DNA from: Parabacteroides chongii
GTDB taxonomy: Bacteria > Bacteroidota > Bacteroidia > Bacteroidales > Tannerellaceae
DNA: 64,000 nucleotides
Direction of reading: 5' to 3'
NCBI RefSeq assembly: GCF_029581355.1
Contig: NZ_CP120849.1
Location: 3,318,501-3,382,500 of the forward strand
How positions within the stretch are numbered: position 1 is the first letter of the stretch; each line of letters opens with the position of its first letter. Positions 37,402 through 46,352 of the stretch are shown here, piece after piece. The notes under the pieces were generated by a model that saw only the letters and a list, made by a program, of their open reading frames with translations, had not been told where the DNA came from and did not search any database. Position numbers and translations under genes: made by a program.

Positions 37402-39213
37402 ATGAAAAAAACATTATTGGTATGTTGTGCTTTGGCACTGACTGTGTGTGCACAGGCTCAATGGAAGCCGGCGGGTGACAAGATCAAGACAAAATGGGCG
37501 GAACAAATCAACCCCAAGAATGTATTGCCCGAATATCCTCGTCCGCAACTGGAACGTACGGATTGGGTAAACCTGAACGGAGAATGGGAATATGCCATCA
37601 AGCCGAAAGGAGAGGTTGAACCAAAGTCGTTCGATGGAAATATACTGGTTCCTTTTGCTGTGGAATCTTCCTTGTCGGGGGTTCAGAAAGAAGTGGGGGA
37701 TATGAATGAATTGTGGTATAAACGGACATTCTCTGTTCCGGCTAACTGGAAAACCAAGGATATTGTACTTAATTTCGGGGCGGTAGACTGGAAAGCGGAT
37801 GTGTTTATCAATGATATTCTGATCGGTTCCCACCAGGGTGGATTTACTCCGTTCTCTTTCAACATCACCCCTTACTTGAATGGCAAGAATAACCAGAAAC
37901 TGGTTGTACGTGTTTGGGACCCGAGTGATAAGGGATATCAACCACGAGGAAAACAAACTTCCAATCCGGAAGGTATCTGGTACACGCCTGTGACCGGAAT
38001 CTGGCAGACCGTATGGTTGGAACCGGTGGCGACCAATCATATTACTTCTGTGAAGTCAATCCCGAATATCGATAATGGAACGATGAATGTAACAGTCGGT
38101 ACATCTGTTCCTTGTAATACATCTATTGTAGAGGTTAATCTTCTCGATAAGGGACAGGTCGTTGCTTCAGCAAAAGGTATTCAAGGGAAAGAACTGCGTC
38201 TGGCTGTACAGAATCCTACGCTTTGGGATACCTCCAATCCGTATCTGTATGATATGAAGGTTTCTCTGGTAAAGGATGGTAAAGTCCTGGATAACGTGAA
38301 ATCATATACTGCTTTCCGTAAAATCTCAGCAAAGAGAGATGCTAACGGTGTTATGCGTATGCAGTTGAATAATAAGAATTTGTTCCACTATGGTCCGCTA
38401 GACCAGGGATGGTGGCCTGACGGATTGTATACAGCTCCGACCGACGAGGCATTGCTTTATGATATCATTAAAACAAAAGAGTGGGGATTCAATATGATCC
38501 GTAAACATGTGAAGGTGGAACCGTCACGCTGGTATTATCATTGCGATAAAGAAGGTATCCTGGTTTGGCAGGATATGCCGAGCGGTGATATGGGAAACCA
38601 CTGGGCTCCTCATACATATAACGGTGGTACGGATAAGAATCGTTCTGCAGCTTCTGTGGCAAACTATTATCAGGAATGGAAAGAGATTATGGATCTGTGT
38701 GTGTCTCATCCTTCCGTAGTCGTATGGGTTCCTTTCAATGAAGCATGGGGACAGTTCGATACGGAAAAAGTGACCGAATGGACAAAGGGGTACGATCCTT
38801 CCCGCCTGGTAAATCCAGCCAGTGGTGGTAACCATCGTGCTTGTGGGGATATCCTCGACTTGCATAACTATCCGGGGCCGAGCATGTTCCTGTATGATCC
38901 GCAGCGGGTGACCGTATTAGGTGAATACGGAGGCATTGGTTTACCTTTAGAAAACCATTTGTGGTGGAATAAACGTAACTGGGGATATGTGCAGTTTAAG
39001 AACAGAGATGAGGTGACAGCTGAATATGTAAAGTATGCTAATGAACTGAAAGGTATGGTTGACCGTGGTTTCTCTGCTGCCGTTTATACACAGACCACCG
39101 ATGTGGAAGGTGAAGTAAATGGCTTAATGACCTACGACCGCAAAGAAATCAAGATCAACGAAGCTGCCGTGAAGAAAGCAAACCAGTCCGTGATCAACCA
39201 GTTGTCAAAGTAA
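37402..39213 (+). CDS. Secreted glycoside hydrolase family 2 enzyme
   Basis: A GH2 protein with the sugar-binding jelly roll (about 30-210; RPQLERTDWVNLNGEWEYA, ILVPFAVESSLSGV), an immunoglobulin-like domain and a TIM barrel. The acid/base Glu lies in WVPFNEAWGQFD (residue 447) and the nucleophile Glu in VLGEYGGIG (residue 508), counted from the ATG at 37402. I chose that start because it opens a clean signal peptide (MKKTLLVCCALALTVCAQAQ); an ATG at 37372 would add ten residues. GH2 activities include beta-galactosidase, -mannosidase and -glucuronidase; the specificity cannot be read here. Divergent from an HTCS gene and with no SusC/SusD pair nearby. Confidence 0.9.
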   Translation: MKKTLLVCCALALTVCAQAQWKPAGDKIKTKWAEQINPKNVLPEYPRPQLERTDWVNLNGEWEYAIKPKGEVEPKSFDGNILVPFAVESSLSGVQKEVGDMNELWYKRTFSVPANWKTKDIVLNFGAVDWKADVFINDILIGSHQGGFTPFSFNITPYLNGKNNQKLVVRVWDPSDKGYQPRGKQTSNPEGIWYTPVTGIWQTVWLEPVATNHITSVKSIPNIDNGTMNVTVGTSVPCNTSIVEVNLLDKGQVVASAKGIQGKELRLAVQNPTLWDTSNPYLYDMKVSLVKDGKVLDNVKSYTAFRKISAKRDANGVMRMQLNNKNLFHYGPLDQGWWPDGLYTAPTDEALLYDIIKTKEWGFNMIRKHVKVEPSRWYYHCDKEGILVWQDMPSGDMGNHWAPHTYNGGTDKNRSAASVANYYQEWKEIMDLCVSHPSVVVWVPFNEAWGQFDTEKVTEWTKGYDPSRLVNPASGGNHRACGDILDLHNYPGPSMFLYDPQRVTVLGEYGGIGLPLENHLWWNKRNWGYVQFKNRDEVTAEYVKYANELKGMVDRGFSAAVYTQTTDVEGEVNGLMTYDRKEIKINEAAVKKANQSVINQLSK

Positions 39214-39256
39214 ATAGTCAATCTGAATAAATAATATTTGTTTAGCTGATAGGTTT

Positions 39257-39290
39257 TGTCCCTATACCTCTTAATGCAGGTATAGGGACA
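39257..39290. terminator. Hairpin after the GH2 gene
   Basis: TGTCCCTATACCT and AGGTATAGGGACA form a perfect 13-bp stem with an 8-nt loop. The tail TCTTGTGT is only weakly T-rich. Confidence 0.7.
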
Positions 39291-39315
39291 TCTTGTGTAA
39301 ATCAATTAAAATAAG

Positions 39316-39323
39316 TACATTTG
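39316..39323 (+). promoter_or_regulatory. Bacteroidetes -7 element for the DUF4290-murA genes
   Basis: TACATTTG matches TAnnTTTG only 15 bp before the first ATG, so the transcript may have a very short leader, or translation may start at the second ATG (39344). Confidence 0.55.
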
Positions 39324-39337
39324 CCGGATAAACGAAT

Positions 39338-39943
39338 ATGATAATGAAATATAATACAGAAGAGAAGAAATTGGCTATGCCCGAATACGGACGCAATATT
39401 CAGAACATGGTAGACTATTGTGTGGCAATAGAGGACAGAGAAGAACGTAAACGTTGTGCCAATACTATAATTAACATCATGGGAAATATGTTTCCCCATC
39501 TGCGTGATGTAAACGACTTTAAACACATTCTATGGGATCATCTGGCTATCATGTCAGATTTTAAGCTGGATATCGATTATCCCTACGAAATTGTAAAGAA
39601 GGAAAATCTGTATGCCCGCCCTCCGCGTATCCCGTATAATAACAACCGTATCCGTTATCGTCATTACGGTAAAACGTTGGAGCTGATGATCCGTAAGGCT
39701 ACGGAGCTGGAGCCGGGCATTGAGAAAGATCAACTTATCAAGTTGTTGGCTACCCAGATGAAGAAATCTTTCCTTACCTGGAATAAAGAATCAGTGGACG
39801 ACCGTAAGATTTTTAAGGACCTCGATGAATTATCGGAGGGACAGATCGTGCTGGATGAAGAAGTTCATAAACTAGTGGAAAGCCGTGATATCCTGGCACG
39901 AAATAATACAAACAAAAAGAATTATCCCCGTAAAAGCCGATGA
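39338..39943 (+). CDS. DUF4290 family protein
   Basis: A 201-residue soluble protein matching the Bacteroidetes DUF4290 family of unknown function: MPEYGRNIQNMVDYCVAIEDREER near the start, then FPHLRDVNDFKHILWDHLAIMS and YPYEIV. The C-terminal end is basic. Its stop overlaps the murA start (ATGA), so the two are probably translated together. Conserved linkage with murA suggests a wall-related role, which is only an inference. Start is either 39338 or the ATG two codons later. Confidence 0.85.
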   Translation: MIMKYNTEEKKLAMPEYGRNIQNMVDYCVAIEDREERKRCANTIINIMGNMFPHLRDVNDFKHILWDHLAIMSDFKLDIDYPYEIVKKENLYARPPRIPYNNNRIRYRHYGKTLELMIRKATELEPGIEKDQLIKLLATQMKKSFLTWNKESVDDRKIFKDLDELSEGQIVLDEEVHKLVESRDILARNNTNKKNYPRKSR

Positions 39944-41244
39944 GTTCATTTGTTATAGAAGGTGGCTATAAGTTATCCGGCGAGATTACTCCGCAAGGTG
40001 CCAAAAATGAGGCCTTGGAGGTGATCTGTGCTGTTTTGCTGACTTCAGAGAAAGTAACGATCCACAATGTACCCGATATCCTGGATGTAAACAACCTTAT
40101 TCAGCTTTTGCGCGACATGCAGGTGAAAGTGGAACATCCGGCAGCCGATACCTATACGTTCCAGGCCGATAACATCGATCTGGATTATCTGAATACGGAC
40201 GACTTCCTGCGTAAAAGCGGATCGTTGCGTGGTTCGGTTATGATCGTCGGTCCGTTGGTGGCACGTTTCGGCAAGGCATTGATCCCGAAGCCGGGGGGCG
40301 ACAAGATCGGACGCCGTCGTTTGGATACGCATTTTGTCGGTATACAGAAGCTCGGCGCCTGCTTTAGCTACGATGCCGAACGCCAGTTGTACGAGATCGA
40401 AGCGGAGCGTCTCAAGGGTGCTTACATGCTGCTGGACGAAGCTTCGGTAACCGGTACGGCCAATATCCTCATGGCAGCCGTGCTGGCAGAAGGTACTACC
40501 ACCATTTATAACGCAGCTTGCGAACCCTATTTGCAGCAACTTTCATCCATGCTCAACCGGATGGGAGCAAAGATATCGGGAGTAGGTTCAAACCTGCTGA
40601 CCATCGAAGGTGTCGATGCCCTGGGAGGAACTACCCATACTATTTTGCCGGACATGATTGAAGTCGGTAGTTTTATCGGTATGGCAGCCATGACCGGATC
40701 AGACATCATCATAAAAAATACCGGATATGATATGCTGGGAATCATTCCCGAGTCATTCCGTCGCCTGGGTATCTCTGTTGAACAGGTTGGTGACGATATT
40801 CATATCCCAACGCACGATTCATACGAAATAGATACTTTCATCGACGGCTCTATCATGACCATTGCCGATGCTCCCTGGCCGGGATTGACACCTGACTTGC
40901 TGAGTGTCCTCCTGGTCGTTGCGACGCAATCCGTAGGTAGCGTGTTGATTCATCAGAAGATGTTCGAAAGCCGTCTGTTCTTTGTGGATAAGCTGATCGA
41001 CATGGGAGCACAGATTATCCTTTGTGACCCGCACCGTGCGACGGTGATCGGTTTGGGTAACCGTTTCAAACTGCGTGGTTCCAATATGGTTTCACCGGAT
41101 ATCCGTGCCGGTATAGCCCTGTTGATAGCAGCCATGAGTGCGGAAGGAACCAGCCATATCCATAATATCGACCAGATCGACCGCGGATATCAGAATATCG
41201 ATAAACGTTTGAATAGCATAGGAGCCCGTATTACCCGGCTCTGA
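39940..41244 (+). CDS. murA: UDP-N-acetylglucosamine 1-carboxyvinyltransferase MurA (Cys-to-Asp variant)
   Basis: MurA transfers enolpyruvate from PEP to UDP-GlcNAc, the first committed step of peptidoglycan synthesis. The 434-residue protein shows family motifs: GGYKLSGEITPQGAKNEAL, RGSVMIVGPLVARFGKALIPKPGG and DRGYQNIDKRL. The active-site loop reads PGGDKIGRRR, with Asp121 where E. coli has Cys115, the residue alkylated by fosfomycin. Asp at this place is known from Mycobacterium and Chlamydia MurA and confers resistance to the drug. It overlaps the DUF4290 gene by 4 bp and lies 11 bp before rimM. Confidence 0.95.
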   Translation: MSSFVIEGGYKLSGEITPQGAKNEALEVICAVLLTSEKVTIHNVPDILDVNNLIQLLRDMQVKVEHPAADTYTFQADNIDLDYLNTDDFLRKSGSLRGSVMIVGPLVARFGKALIPKPGGDKIGRRRLDTHFVGIQKLGACFSYDAERQLYEIEAERLKGAYMLLDEASVTGTANILMAAVLAEGTTTIYNAACEPYLQQLSSMLNRMGAKISGVGSNLLTIEGVDALGGTTHTILPDMIEVGSFIGMAAMTGSDIIIKNTGYDMLGIIPESFRRLGISVEQVGDDIHIPTHDSYEIDTFIDGSIMTIADAPWPGLTPDLLSVLLVVATQSVGSVLIHQKMFESRLFFVDKLIDMGAQIILCDPHRATVIGLGNRFKLRGSNMVSPDIRAGIALLIAAMSAEGTSHIHNIDQIDRGYQNIDKRLNSIGARITRL

Positions 41245-41255
41245 CAACCTCTGTT

Positions 41256-41777
41256 ATGATAAGAAAAGAAGAAGTTTTTAAGATCGGGCAGTTTGCCAAA
41301 CCTCACGGGATCAAGGGAGAGATTTCGCTGGTGACGAACTGCGACTTGTTTGATGATGTAGAAGACCCTTGTGTCATTTGCGAGATAGATGGTATACTGG
41401 TTCCGTTCTTTATTGAGGAATACCGGTATAAGACCGACACGGTGATGTTGGTGAAGCTGGAGAATGTAAACGACGAGAAGGCCGCCCGCGATTTTACGAA
41501 CCGTGAAGTCTTTTTCCCGTTAGAGGATGTGGGAGAAGACGACCTGGTAGGCGATATGTCGTGGGACAGTTTTATCGGATATACCGTCATCGATGAGCTA
41601 CACGGGGAACTGGGTAAGATCACCGATGTGGATGAAACGACAATCAACGTTCTTTTGCAGATCGACCATAAAGGCAACGAAATACTCCTTCCCGCTGCCG
41701 AAGAGTTGATAACTTCTGCAGATCATGAAAACAAAACACTCCGGGTTTCCGTTCCCGAAGGTCTGCTTGATTTATAA
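41256..41777 (+). CDS. rimM: 16S rRNA processing protein RimM
   Basis: RimM assists maturation of the 30S subunit head. The 173-residue protein has the N-terminal RimM domain (FKIGQFAKPHGIKGEISL) and a PRC-barrel (about 95-173; DSFIGYTVIDELHGELGKI, ILLPAAEELI). It lies 11 bp after murA and is probably in the same transcript. Confidence 0.94.
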   Translation: MIRKEEVFKIGQFAKPHGIKGEISLVTNCDLFDDVEDPCVICEIDGILVPFFIEEYRYKTDTVMLVKLENVNDEKAARDFTNREVFFPLEDVGEDDLVGDMSWDSFIGYTVIDELHGELGKITDVDETTINVLLQIDHKGNEILLPAAEELITSADHENKTLRVSVPEGLLDL

Positions 41778-41823
41778 TAACGTTAATTAGAGTAAACAAT
41801 GCCCGTGTCGATACGGTTTTTGT

Positions 41824-41831
41824 TACTTTTG
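41824..41831 (+). promoter_or_regulatory. Bacteroidetes -7 element for the M23 peptidase gene
   Basis: TACTTTTG matches TAnnTTTG, 17 bp before the start codon, suggesting a second promoter inside the murA-rseP gene set. Confidence 0.55.
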
Positions 41832-41848
41832 CGTTTTAACATAAAAAC

Positions 41849-42721
41849 ATGGCACGAAAACAACGAAAGAACAATAAGAAATCATTCTGGCACCGGATCA
41901 GGTTCAAATACAAGCTGTCTTTTTTCAATGAAACGACGCTGGAAGAAGTATGGTCTTTCCGTTTGTCACAACTTTCCGCATTTCTTACGCTTGCCCTGTT
42001 CGCTTTTATGTTGGTGGGCATCACCTCGCTGATCATCATTAAAACGCCGATACGAAACTATTTGCCGGGCTACCTGGATGTAGAAATACGTAAAGAAATT
42101 ATGCAGAATGCACTGCGTGCCGATTCGCTGGAGCGGATGATGTCTATCCAGTCGCTTTATCTGGAGAATGTAGCCGGTATCCTGTCCGGTACGATCGAGC
42201 TGGATTCTATCCGTCAGATCGATTCCCTGGCGCATGTGGATGCAAACTACGAAATCCCCCGCAGCAAATCGGAAGAAAAGTTTGTCAAGAGTTTTGAGGA
42301 AGAAGAAAAATATAACCTGACGGTGCTGAATCCGAATCCGGTTTCTACCGACGGCATCTTTTTCTACAAGCCTGTCAACGGTGTGGTGTCTTCACATTAT
42401 GAAGCGGATGCCCGTCATTTCGGCGTAGACCTCGTGGCTGCTCCGAAAGAAAGCGTATTGGCGACCTTGGACGGTACGGTGGTATTTACCGGATTTGATC
42501 CCAATTTCGGGAATGTGATCCAGTTGCAACACAAAAACGGATTCCTTTCCGTTTATAAACATAATGAATTATTGCTGAAAGAGATTGGCGACCACGTGGT
42601 GGCCGGCGAAGCGATCGCTTTGGTGGGAAACACGGGGAAACTGTCTACCGGCCCGCATCTCCATTTCGAGTTGTGGTATAAAGGTATTCCGGTCAATCCT
42701 GAAGAATATATAGCTTTTTAA
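41849..42721 (+). CDS. M23 family metallopeptidase (LytM-type)
   Basis: The 290-residue protein has a basic cytoplasmic N-terminus, one membrane segment (about 38-60), a helical periplasmic linker and a C-terminal M23 domain (about 180-290). Zinc ligands are present: His in ARHFGVDLVA with the Asp four residues later, and the HLH motif in GPHLHFELWY. An intact site suggests a real peptidoglycan endopeptidase rather than a degenerate activator. It is followed by dxr after 4 bp. Confidence 0.92.
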   Translation: MARKQRKNNKKSFWHRIRFKYKLSFFNETTLEEVWSFRLSQLSAFLTLALFAFMLVGITSLIIIKTPIRNYLPGYLDVEIRKEIMQNALRADSLERMMSIQSLYLENVAGILSGTIELDSIRQIDSLAHVDANYEIPRSKSEEKFVKSFEEEEKYNLTVLNPNPVSTDGIFFYKPVNGVVSSHYEADARHFGVDLVAAPKESVLATLDGTVVFTGFDPNFGNVIQLQHKNGFLSVYKHNELLLKEIGDHVVAGEAIALVGNTGKLSTGPHLHFELWYKGIPVNPEEYIAF

Positions 42722-42725
42722 ATCG

Positions 42726-43892
42726 ATGAAAAGGACTTTAGCCATATTAGGTTCTACCGGTTCGATAGGGACACAGGCCCTGGAAGTGGTCAGCGAGCAT
42801 GCCGACTTGTTCGAAGTGTATGCTTTGACCGCCAACAACCAGGTAGATTTACTGATTAATCAGGCACGTAAATATATGCCCGAAGTGGTTGTAATTGCCA
42901 ACGAACAGAAATATCCCGAGCTGAAAGAGGCTTTGGAAGATCTGCCGATCAAGGTATGGGCGGGTTCGGATGCAATTGCGCAGGTGGTACAATCGGAGCC
43001 GATCGATATGGTCTTGACTGCTATGGTCGGATATTCCGGACTGAAACCGACAATTGCCGCCATTAAGGCAGGAAAAGCAATTGCATTGGCAAATAAAGAA
43101 ACGTTGGTCGTGGCGGGTGAGTTGATCACTTCGCTGGCTACAGAGCATAAAGTTCCGGTCTTGCCGGTCGATTCTGAACATTCTGCCATTTTCCAGTGTT
43201 TAGCGGGAGAGTGGGAGAATCAGGTGGAGAAGATTTTGCTTACTGCATCCGGCGGTCCGTTCCGTACGAAAACGATGGAAGAACTGGCTTTAGTAACCAA
43301 AGACCAGGCATTGAAACATCCGAACTGGAGTATGGGAGCAAAGATCACGATCGATTCGGCTTCCATGATGAATAAAGGCTTTGAAATGATTGAAGCTAAA
43401 TGGTTGTTTGGCGTGACACCCGAACAGATCCAGATCGTAGTACATCCGCAGTCGGTCATCCATTCCATGGTACAGTTTGAAGATGGTGCTGTGATGGCCC
43501 AGTTGGGTATTCCGGATATGAAGTTGCCGATCAGTTACGCGTTCTCCTATCCGAAGCGCTTGACTAGTAAAGCACCCCGGTTGGATTTTAACCAGTATTC
43601 CACGCTGACATTCGAAGAACCCGACATGAAGCGTTTCCGTAACCTGGCATTTGCTTTTGAGGCAATTCGTACGGGAGGGAATATGCCGTGTATTTTGAAT
43701 GCAGCCAACGAGATCGTGGTCGCAGCATTCCTACGGGATGAGATCGGGTTCCTGCAAATGAGCGATGTGATTGAAAAGACAATGGAAAAGGCATCTTTCA
43801 TAGCTACACCAGCTTATGAGGATTATGTGGCAACAGATACCGAAGCACGCCGGGTGGCGGCAGAGGTTATGAAAACGATAGCCGGATCGTAA
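42726..43892 (+). CDS. dxr: 1-deoxy-D-xylulose 5-phosphate reductoisomerase
   Basis: Dxr makes 2-C-methyl-D-erythritol 4-phosphate in the MEP isoprenoid pathway, which also supplies the undecaprenyl carrier used in wall synthesis. The 388-residue protein has the NADPH-binding GSTGSIG (residues 9-15), ALANKETLVVAGE, the metal-binding PVDSEHSAIFQ and ASGGPFR. All hallmark residues are in place. It is followed by rseP after 56 bp, a neighbour pairing common in bacteria. Confidence 0.97.
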   Translation: MKRTLAILGSTGSIGTQALEVVSEHADLFEVYALTANNQVDLLINQARKYMPEVVVIANEQKYPELKEALEDLPIKVWAGSDAIAQVVQSEPIDMVLTAMVGYSGLKPTIAAIKAGKAIALANKETLVVAGELITSLATEHKVPVLPVDSEHSAIFQCLAGEWENQVEKILLTASGGPFRTKTMEELALVTKDQALKHPNWSMGAKITIDSASMMNKGFEMIEAKWLFGVTPEQIQIVVHPQSVIHSMVQFEDGAVMAQLGIPDMKLPISYAFSYPKRLTSKAPRLDFNQYSTLTFEEPDMKRFRNLAFAFEAIRTGGNMPCILNAANEIVVAAFLRDEIGFLQMSDVIEKTMEKASFIATPAYEDYVATDTEARRVAAEVMKTIAGS

Positions 43893-43948
43893 ACCGGGAA
43901 AGATTATATGAGTAAAAATGAAATAAATTAATACAGACAAATAAATAG

Positions 43949-45280
43949 ATGGAGACATTTTTAATTAGGGCGCTACAGCTCATCCTGAGCTTATCGATAT
44001 TGGTCCTCGTACATGAGTTCGGACATTTTATCTTTGCCCGTATTTTCAAGGTCCGGGTGGAGAAATTTTATCTTTTCTTTGATCCTTGGTTCTCGTTGTT
44101 TAAATTCAAGCCGAAGAACAGTGAAACAGAATATGGTATCGGCTGGTTGCCTTTGGGCGGTTATTGCAAGATATCGGGTATGATCGATGAAAGTATGGAC
44201 AAGGAAGCGATGTCGCAGCCTGCCAAACCGTATGAATTTCGTTCCAAACCTGCCGGACAGCGTTTGATGATCATGATTGCAGGGGTTTTATTCAACTTCC
44301 TGCTGGCTTTGTTTATCTATTCGATGGTACTTTACACCTGGGGCGAAACTTATCTGCCTCTGAAGAATATGCAGCATGGCATGTACTATAGTGAAGCTTT
44401 CCAGGAAATAGGTTTTCAGGACGGCGATATTCTATTGAAAGCGAATAACGAAGAGCTGGATCGTTTGGATCAGGCAAGTTTCCGTAAAGTAGTGGAAGCA
44501 AATAATGTGACGGTATTGCGTGACGGTGTAGAAACGGTCATTCCTATTCCGGAAGATATGATGCAGCGTTTTATGCGTGAAGGCAAAGGCTTTGCCAGTC
44601 CGGAACGTATACCGATGGTCGTAAGGAGTCTGTTGTCAAAAACATCACCGGCTGCGGTTGCCGGTTTGCAGGCAGGTGATAGTATTGTTGCTGTGAATGG
44701 GCAGTCAACTCCCTTGCTGGAGGATGTCGCTGAATTATTCGATCAGAATAAAGGACAGAATATAACGCTGAACTTTTATCGTGATAATAAGGAACAATCT
44801 GTCGTTCTTCAGTTGGATACAGCCGGAAAGATGGGAGCTTATCTGATGAGATCATCCGATATATATCCGACAGTGACCCGCACATATGGATTTTTCGAAT
44901 CATTCCCTGCCGGTGCTATGCTGGGGGTAAATACCTTAAAAGGGTATATCAATGATATGAAGTACGTCTTTACGAAAGAAGGAGCATCGAGCCTGGGAGG
45001 TTTCGGTACGATCGGAAGTATCTTCCCGACAGTCTGGAACTGGCAGGTCTTCTGGATGCAGACGGCGTTTTTGTCGATCATCCTGGCCTTTATGAATATA
45101 TTGCCTATTCCGGCTTTGGATGGCGGACATGTGATGTTCCTGCTCTATGAAGTGGTTGCCCGTCGCAAGCCGAGCGATAAATTCCTGGAATATGCACAGA
45201 TAACCGGTATGTTCCTGTTGTTCGCTTTACTGATCTATGCAAACGGGAATGACATATTCCGTTTCTTCTTCAAGTCCTGA
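43949..45280 (+). CDS. rseP: RIP metalloprotease RseP (site-2 protease)
   Basis: RseP cleaves transmembrane anti-sigma factors and signal-peptide remnants inside the inner membrane. The 443-residue protein has the zinc motif HEFGH at 22-26 in the first membrane helix, a PDZ region (about 200-290; VAGLQAGDSIVAVNGQ), and the third ligand Asp391 in PALDGGH. The C-terminus is membrane-embedded. It is the last gene of the set and ends before a convergent terminator. Confidence 0.95.
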   Translation: METFLIRALQLILSLSILVLVHEFGHFIFARIFKVRVEKFYLFFDPWFSLFKFKPKNSETEYGIGWLPLGGYCKISGMIDESMDKEAMSQPAKPYEFRSKPAGQRLMIMIAGVLFNFLLALFIYSMVLYTWGETYLPLKNMQHGMYYSEAFQEIGFQDGDILLKANNEELDRLDQASFRKVVEANNVTVLRDGVETVIPIPEDMMQRFMREGKGFASPERIPMVVRSLLSKTSPAAVAGLQAGDSIVAVNGQSTPLLEDVAELFDQNKGQNITLNFYRDNKEQSVVLQLDTAGKMGAYLMRSSDIYPTVTRTYGFFESFPAGAMLGVNTLKGYINDMKYVFTKEGASSLGGFGTIGSIFPTVWNWQVFWMQTAFLSIILAFMNILPIPALDGGHVMFLLYEVVARRKPSDKFLEYAQITGMFLLFALLIYANGNDIFRFFFKS

Positions 45281-45329
45281 CATTAGTGTTAGGGGGCTGA
45301 GACTATAGTGCTGTTAGGGGTGTAAAACT

Positions 45330-45363
45330 CAAAAGGAGTATGCCAAAACGACATACTCCTTTG
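45330..45363. terminator. Bidirectional hairpin between rseP and the TPR gene
   Basis: CAAAAGGAGTATG and CATACTCCTTTG form a nearly perfect stem with a 9-nt loop between convergent genes. The flanking A/T runs are short. Confidence 0.75.
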
Positions 45364-45398
45364 AAAAGTAAATAACTATTTTAATGCTATTAGTGCGT

Positions 45399-46118
45399 TT
45401 ATTTAGCCAACGTTTCGTTGATAGAATCCAGGATTTTCTTTGAGTTAGCGTCTGCTGCATTGATAGCCAGCGCCTGTTCCAGGTATTCTTTTGCTTTCTT
45501 CATCTGAACGTCTGCCTTATCTTTTTCAGCTTCATATTTTGCAGGATCAGTAGCAGCAGCCAGAATTTTTGCACCTTCATTATAGAACATAGCTCCTAAA
45601 CTGTAAAGGGCATTTCCTTTATATTTCGGGTTGCTTACAATCAGGACATCTTTATACAGTTCTTCTGCTTCAGCCACTTTTCCTCCTTTTTGGGCAGCTT
45701 GTCCTTGTTTTATACAATATACATAAAGCAATTTTTCCAGGTCTGCATCACCCGGTTTGGCTTTCAGACCAGCTTCAACTGTTGCAGTAAATTCGGCAGC
45801 TTTATTCAGGTTACGCAATGACATTGCTTTTCCTGTATAGGCATCGTCGATGTTTTTGTTCTTTTGAATAGCTAAATCATAGTATTTTACTGCATCTTCA
45901 TATTTCTTGGCTTGAAAAGCAGCGAATGCACAATTAAAAACACGGTCAGCATCTTCGTTGTTAGTTTGTTTCAGGAACCCGTCATACTTAGTAAATGCTT
46001 CCGCATAGTTTTTAGCTTTTAATGCTGCATCACCTTCATCACGCAGTTTATCAGCGTCTTGTGCAAATACATTTCCAATACTCAGGCAGAAAGCCAGTAA
46101 CAAAACAATTTTCTTCAT
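45399..46118 (-). CDS. Periplasmic tetratricopeptide-repeat protein
   Basis: The 239-residue protein has a signal peptide (MKKIVLLLAFCLSIGNVFAQ) and several TPR units: ALKAKNYAEAFTKYDGFL, AFQAKKYEDAVKYYDLAI, and a C-terminal AKEYLEQALAINAADANS. Very Ala- and Lys-rich. TPRs mediate protein contacts; no partner is indicated by the neighbourhood. A near-consensus -7 element (TACCTTAG) lies at about 46155-46162. Confidence 0.85.
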   Translation of the reverse strand: MKKIVLLLAFCLSIGNVFAQDADKLRDEGDAALKAKNYAEAFTKYDGFLKQTNNEDADRVFNCAFAAFQAKKYEDAVKYYDLAIQKNKNIDDAYTGKAMSLRNLNKAAEFTATVEAGLKAKPGDADLEKLLYVYCIKQGQAAQKGGKVAEAEELYKDVLIVSNPKYKGNALYSLGAMFYNEGAKILAAATDPAKYEAEKDKADVQMKKAKEYLEQALAINAADANSKKILDSINETLAK

Positions 46119-46294
46119 GGTTGTTAAACGATTTAATTTTTATTATTAGTTGCGCTAAGGTAGTAAGCTCTGTATAAGTATCAAAACGATTTTACATTTT
46201 TTTGGATATTATAAAAGAATGAGACCTTAATTTAGATTAGAAAGAGAGTGAAAAGGATATGAAATAAGAAGAGTGTTTGAATATAAAGGCTTGT

Positions 46295-46342
46295 AAATGT
46301 AGGTCATACATAATATATGGGGTAAATGCATGACCTACATTT
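46295..46342. terminator. Hairpin after ald
   Basis: AAATGTAGGTCAT and ATGACCTACATTT form a perfect 13-bp stem with a 22-nt loop, followed on the plus strand by GTTTTTTG. It lies 10 bp past the ald stop codon (minus strand). The rest of the 234-bp gap to the TPR gene shows nothing else. Confidence 0.65.
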
Positions 46343-46352
46343 GTTTTTTGAG

